64,000 nucleotides of DNA from Seminavis robusta (Eukaryota; Bacillariophyta; Bacillariophyceae; Naviculales; Naviculaceae), in contig CAICTM010000021.1 of assembly GCA_903772945.1 (NCBI GenBank), positions 62,001 through 126,000 on the forward strand, given 5' to 3'. The notes beneath the pieces are model-generated. The model was not told where the DNA came from and ran no database searches. It saw only the letters and a list, made by a program, of their open reading frames with translations. Of this stretch, positions 58,743 to 64,000 are shown one piece after another (within the stretch, counting starts at the first letter, position 1; the number at the start of each line of letters is the position of its first letter). The translations under genes were made by a program, and so were the position numbers.

Positions 58743-61249
58743 GCTATTTTGAAAACTCTCCGACAGACAGCAACTCCAGCAAAGAGCAGGAGGGTAGCAG
58801 CGTGGTTACTGTGTGCAATCAGCCACCAGACAAGGGTTGATCACCTTTCGGCTGGCTATGATAGCTGGCTTCCGTATGCATATGGATTGCCTCCCCAGAC
58901 TACTCTAGCGGAACCGGTACAGCCCCTTTTGCTCTGGTTGACGTCTCAGTACGTAATACTTTTCAATGGCTGATGAAGTGAGTGCGATGCTCTTATGCTG
59001 CTCTTTCGATATTCTGGATAAAAAACTACATCAGTCTAAAAACCCCTTATTAACCTCGATTGAGCGTCGCGGTGTGGCCTATCAAAGAAGAGCTTTGGAT
59101 TTTCTTTTTGGTTCTTTTTCTCCCCTCGTCTCCGAAAGCTATCTGTTGCAAGTTGCAAGCCGACATTCTTTACAGCGTAGATAAAAAGATTCTGAGACTA
59201 CTGTATTTCCGAACCTTCAACCAGAGTTAGTGGCTTATGCACTATGCACCAGCTATGCACCTGAATTTGCGACGGAACTTGGAGTAGCCAAATTAAAGCA
59301 ATTGCAAGAAAGCAAGCCCAAACCTTGTAAAACTGAATAACTGTCCAGAGTCCAGAGAACTCCGGAAACATCCATTTATTAGCTGGATCTTACACGTAGC
59401 CGGATACGGTGCACGCCTCCCTTGATATTAAGCACATTGGAGATAAGATGGCAAGTGCTGAGACTTGCTGGAATGCTAAGATACTGGAGACACTCAGATC
59501 TGCACTATCATAGAGAGCTCATAGAGCTAAGATATTCAGAGCATTCAACACCGGGTTCACCCATAGCACAAAACCCAAATGGTTGGCATCGAGTATCGCC
59601 GGCCGACCTGAATCGACTGAGTCAAATGGGTTTAGCGACCATGTGGCTCGCGCAAATCCGAGCTGTTTGCGCAGCCCAAACAGCCGACCCAAACCCATTT
59701 GACTCATTGGATTCAAATTTACTTAAGGAGAAGAATTGCCACATCATCAATGACATGATTCTAACATCATAATAGGAGCGTTGAGGTTCTCTTTCGCGAG
59801 CAAGCATAGCCTAGCAGCGAGGATGTCAAGCCATCGAGCATTTGGGTTTTGTGCTATGGGTGACCCCGGTGTTGAATGCTCTCAGTGAGTACTCTCCCTT
59901 GGGCGCATAAGAGATTGAGAAATGATACATTGAAAATTTCTCCAAGAAAAGATACCTTTTAATAAAATAGGCACCAAATGGAAAATTTTCGCACAAAAAT
60001 GCTCTTTGCTCTCTTCACCTAAAGGGTGTGGCATATCATATGCTTAGAGTAAGGTGGGAAGCAGAGTAGAATTGTTCCATATCACTCTTTCCCTACTAGT
60101 AGTCAGAGTATTTGTTATGATACTACATTACACTGGTGGTGGATCCTGAGCTTAGTTATTATAAGTTCAGTATGAATATTTGTGATACGTACTGCTAAGA
60201 TTCCCCCAGTACTGCAGCAACCTTATATGTGATAGCTTAATATCAAGGGAAATGTGTATTGTAATCCAACGTAGATTTGGTGGGAGAAATGCTGAAGAAC
60301 ACTAATCCAGAAATCAAAAATTGTGATGGTTCAGTTGCCAGCTTTTGTCTTTTGTTGCCGGCTGTTTTCATTATTCAAGCTTAGTGGACACTGGCAATAG
60401 TCTATAATACCGGTACCCGCAAGACTGGTAAAATGTCATCAAGCTGCCAGCTGGCAGAATGATTCTGTTGAGGAGCAATGGCCCCCGATCTGATTATTAG
60501 TCTAGATGATGATGATGATGAATGAGGGTCAACAGTAAGTTGCTGTTTCCTTCAAACACAATGTGACATCATCTATCTATTTTGATCCAAGATCGAAAGA
60601 ACGCTACAGGTCCGAACTGGTAAGATCACTGAGTGCTCTGGCAACTTCACGAGAAGATACCCCATGCGAACCGCTACTCAAAGACAATACGCCATGGGGA
60701 ACCGAAAGACTAAAGGAGGACTCCCGCGCTTCAACTTGGCCCGGGATTTCATCACGCCATTTCTCGTGTTGTTGTCTTCATAACACCTTTTATTGTGCCA
60801 GTCTATTGATAACCCACCCATTCATTGGAAAGAGGCAGAGACGACATAGTTGTTTGAGTGTTCATAGTGTTGGAGAAGAGGCATCAGGTATTGGCTTGAA
60901 AAAGAAGAGAGAACGACAAGGAGAGCAAGTTTTATTTCCAACAACCAAAGGCAACAAGAAGTCACCTTTTTGATTTTCCCATTTCTTCCATTGGATTCTT
61001 GCGCCTCTAGCAAGAGAGTAAGTCATTCCTCGATCGTCTTGTGTCAGTCATGTCCTCTCTTCTTAGAGCCTCCTTGGCTTGATTGACTATGATGATTGTA
61101 TGTCTCTGATCTGATCTAAGCCAAGCAAGCGGATGTGGCTCTAACAATTGTCTCTTAGTTTTATTCATCATCATCAGACGGATAGGATTCGATTCCCATC
61201 CAACCCAACGATCGACACGACGAGAGAGACAGTCATCCACTTACTTACC
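58743..61249. other. Head-to-head intergenic region between two LRR receptor genes
   Basis: No gene is seen in these 2.5 kb apart from the MITE at 59539-59881. The rest is AT-rich, with a GAT microsatellite near 60505. The two ends presumably hold the promoters of the paired receptor genes. Confidence 0.5.
59539..59881. mobile_element. MITE (non-autonomous DNA transposon) with 43-bp terminal inverted repeats
   Basis: The element is 343 bp. The left terminus (59539-59581, starting GAGCATTCAACACC) is the reverse complement of the right terminus (59839-59881, ending GGTGTTGAATGCTC) with one mismatch in 43. The flanks are TCA on both sides (59536-59538 and 59882-59884), a 3-bp target-site duplication. 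Inside is a second perfect inverted repeat, TGAGTCAAATGGGTTT at 59618-59633 against 59691-59706, around a smaller GCTGTTTG/CAAACAGC hairpin. No transposase is encoded. The 3-bp duplication would suit the PIF/Harbinger group, but TCA is not its usual TWA, so the superfamily is open. Near-perfect arms suggest recent activity. Confidence 0.9.
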
Positions 61250-64000
61250 ATGAGAGAAGAAGAAGACCAGGAGAGCCACAAGACGCCGGACGACACTCCT
61301 CCGCCAAGTTTTACCGGTACGGAAAGAATGTCAGAAGGAGACTACTCCCAAGAAGGAGATTCCTCAGAGCTGATCACTCACGAGTCGGTTACGGTGGGTG
61401 GAGATGCTGATCCTCTGGCGGCTCCTTTTTCTCCCGATCAATTGGGAGTTGCCTTATTGGGTGAGACTACTAAACTTCCCGCCAAGTCCACCGGAGCCAA
61501 GAATGTGATTGCGCAGCACAATCAGGAAGATCTCGCCAAGTATCCCACTGAAGTCTACCAGTATCCCAAGACAGGCGGCGGCGATGCCAACTCGTGCATT
61601 TCCTCCATTACGGAACTACCGGATATCCTTTCCTCCAAATCCATGTACCCGTCTTTGGAATCACTCATGCAAATCGAAGACAAGGAAGAGCCCGCCTCAG
61701 CGGCGGCCATGCTCAGTACCGTTCAAGAAGGAGACGATGAAGAGACGGATGGAGCTCACAAGTCACGGATCAGTAGTGGTGGAGGTACCTTGACATCTTC
61801 TTCGACAGCGGGACGAAGTCATACAGTCAAGCTAGAACAAGTGCCCAAAGAGACAGCACCGCCACAAGATGATGATGGAATCCATGATATTCAAACCATC
61901 GTGGCCGAGGAGGATCACACGTTGGGAGGATCCACCCTGACCCCGGCATCCGGTGTCACTCCCGCGAATTCTGTCGTCTGGAGACTCATGGAACGCCACA
62001 ACCAAAACAGCACTCAGGAACGAATGAGCACCGAGGATCTGCTACTAAACAATAATAGTGGCACCCAGGAGGACCTTCAAGACACGCCCCTGGTTTCCCA
62101 CCACGACCACAAGAAAAAATCGGACACTTTCCCTGCAGGCCAACCACCCCAATCTGTGGTATCGGAACTTTCCTCGATTTATGCCGGTCTCTCTGCCGAA
62201 TCACCTTCCTCCTTGTCCCTGACGACAGCCAGCAAGGGCACCAGCACACACCATACCGGATCCTCCTCTTCCACTGGATATGCCTTTGTCCCTCCTCCAA
62301 ACAGTGCAACATCACCCGACATTGTTCCCCAGGCTCCAGTCTCGTCCAAGGCAAGTATTACCAGTCATGCTACTACTGGTAGCAATACTGCTAGTGCCAT
62401 GACCTCCAAGAATCCAAAATCCTTGACCGTGGTGCAAGAAGAATATCATCACAATCTCTTGTCGTATCATCCCGACACTCGCTCGGTCGGGTCCAACCCG
62501 GTGGACGAGCCTTCTGTCGCCACCTACCGCAGCCATGGGAGCAACAGCACTCCCGGAGCCTCTCATGTGGATAGCTTGAACTCCATGGAGCATCGTGTCC
62601 AGGTCAAGGTCGCGGGAGCCTTTTCCGCTTCGGGGGAAGATGATGCCGCGGCCAAGGTGAAAAAGGCAATGAAGGAATCCATGAATCATAATAATATCAT
62701 TCCAACCAAGACGACCATTGGCATGGCGCTGGCGGCCAATGCACCTCCCGCCATTCCTGATGAACAAAAACAACCCATGACGACTAACAAGGCCTTGGAT
62801 GCCAACGACAGTCCTCCTCTAGGGACGACGGATCCGGTGGACATGGACGGCAAGGTCAATGCGCTCAATGGGACTGTGCAAGGCAGCAGCGATGCTGTGG
62901 ATCAGCAACAGCAGCAACAGCGGGCACCGCGTCTCCCGGTGGGTCTCCCATTGGCACAATCCAATCGTCCTAGTGCCAGCATGGCCGATCCAGAAGCAGG
63001 CAACAATGTCGTTACGACAACGTCCGGTGATGTGCCCGAAAGTGGAGGAGACAACAATGATGGCAATGACGACGGTGATGCAAGCTTGGCTCGTGCCACA
63101 CCGGTAGACCAACCGGACTTGCAAGTCGCCGAGTCCATGGACAGCCGACGCGATAAGACGCACGGAGTCGAGTTGTGGGGGGGCTGTGTGGTGCCTACAC
63201 TGGCACTGTACATTGCAGCATCGATTGCTTGTGGTGGGCTGTTTGCCATTGGAGTTGCCATTTTGGTAGCCGTGATCCAGCAAGACAACTCTGCCGCCGC
63301 CGACGAGTCCCTGAGCTCTGCCGACTACGCACTACGAACCAAGGCTGGCGACGAGATCAAGATTCACTTGGAAGCTGTGCTGGGACAAGACTTTTTCCCC
63401 GTTGACCCCACGGGTATTCAGCCGGAAACTACTGCCTTTGATTGGTTGATATATGAGGATCCCCTACAGATGAATCGAACCGCGCCCAACTTGTTGCAAC
63501 GATTCTTGGTGGTCTACTTTTACATGATCATGACGGAGGAGGGGCCCTGGAAGAACTGCAACCCACCGGACAAGAACCAATCTCGTCACACCAACGTTGA
63601 CTTGTGCTACTATGAGGGTCTCTTGGGAGATGGAGTACACCCAGAAAAAACTGCGTACAGATACACCGTATTCTTTTCCCACTACGACGAGATTCTGGCT
63701 ACTCGTTGGCTGACAGGTTCTCATGAGTGTCACTGGGCAGGTCTCTTCTGTGACCAAGAGAAGAACATTGCGGCAATTCATTTGGGTAAGTAGAGTGGAC
63801 CCATCACGTGGCTCGGATGGTTTGGCTCTGCAACCCACATCGCTGACCTCTCGTTTATCTTTCTGCCAATTTCAGATGACATGCAATTGAACGGGACCCT
63901 CCCAATCGAGATTGCCCACCTGGAGAGCTTGACTTCTCTTTCGCTTGCAAACAATCAGTTGAGTGGTCCACTGCCTTCCGAACTCGGTAGTGTTAAGGGA
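61250..64000 (+). CDS. LRR receptor-like membrane protein, 3' end beyond the window
   Basis: Exon 1 is 61250-63785, then a 90-bp phase-1 GT-AG intron; exon 2 starts at 63876 and is cut by the window end. About 646 cytoplasmic residues are disordered and contain SCISS followed by SMYPSL near residue 130, matching the paralogue at 55687. One membrane span lies near 647-677 (LALYIAASIACGGLFAIGVA). The ectodomain repeats the paralogue's capping region: NLLQRFLVVYFYMIMTEEG, CNPP, LCYYEG, RWLTGSHECHWAGLFCD, and AIHLG at the same exon boundary. Exon 2 begins the LRRs (NGTLPIEIAHL, SGPLPSELG). Further LRR exons are expected past 64000. It is likely a surface receptor of the same subfamily, with a longer cytoplasmic part. 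Confidence 0.88.

Noticed and set aside
61120-61210. Possible tRNA (a GATTCGATTCCC-like B box near 61187)
   Set aside because: No matching A box or cloverleaf upstream; the resemblance is limited to a few bases.

Overview
This window looks like nuclear DNA of a pennate diatom; a raphid species such as Seminavis robusta would fit, but that name is inference. The evidence is eukaryotic genes with few, short GT-AG introns (79-145 bp), plastid-type leaders with the cleavage context Ser-Ala-Phe or similar, leucine-rich-repeat receptor-like proteins without kinases, long Ser/Gln/His-rich disordered regions, and intergenic DNA full of CTAGCTAG and TACCGGTA palindromes. No rRNA, tRNA or CRISPR array was seen.

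Layout. 0-6.4 kb: a histidine phosphatase, a secreted Cys-rich protein with a decayed partial copy of itself upstream, then about 3 kb of repeats. 6.4-14.5 kb: a GABA-B-like class C receptor, a small type I membrane protein and a SAM-domain class III nucleotide cyclase with a predicted myristoylated N-terminus. 16.5-30.3 kb: an F-box-like protein, a broken PD-(D/E)XK nuclease, a plastid FtsH-like ATPase with no protease domain, an acidic plastid membrane protein, a 1124-residue coiled-coil protein with two Hsp20-like domains, an ankyrin-like protein and a truncated-globin-like protein. 30.9-40.1 kb: a retrotransposon relic, a Lys-rich protein, a second Hsp20-like protein and about 4 kb of repeat-rich DNA with a solo LTR. 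40.1-55.0 kb: a third Hsp20-like protein, a secreted paraoxonase/SMP-30-like protein, a small membrane protein, a beta-helix receptor-like protein, a glutathionyl-hydroquinone-reductase-like protein facing a thylakoid-lumen WW-like protein, and a BASS/SBF transporter. 55.7-64.0 kb: two head-to-head LRR receptor-like genes flanking a 343-bp MITE; the second runs off the window.

Two themes recur. One is sensing at membranes: a class C GPCR, a cyclase, two LRR receptors with matching cytoplasmic YPSL motifs, and a beta-helix receptor with three FAAIPT-like cytoplasmic motifs. The other is a scattered family of Hsp20-like proteins in unusual settings. Six perfect TGACGTCA (CRE-type) sites lie only between genes, four of them in two close pairs, and eight genes end in TAG followed directly by CTA or CTT. 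These patterns suggest shared regulation or shared sequence history, but nothing here proves the genes act together.
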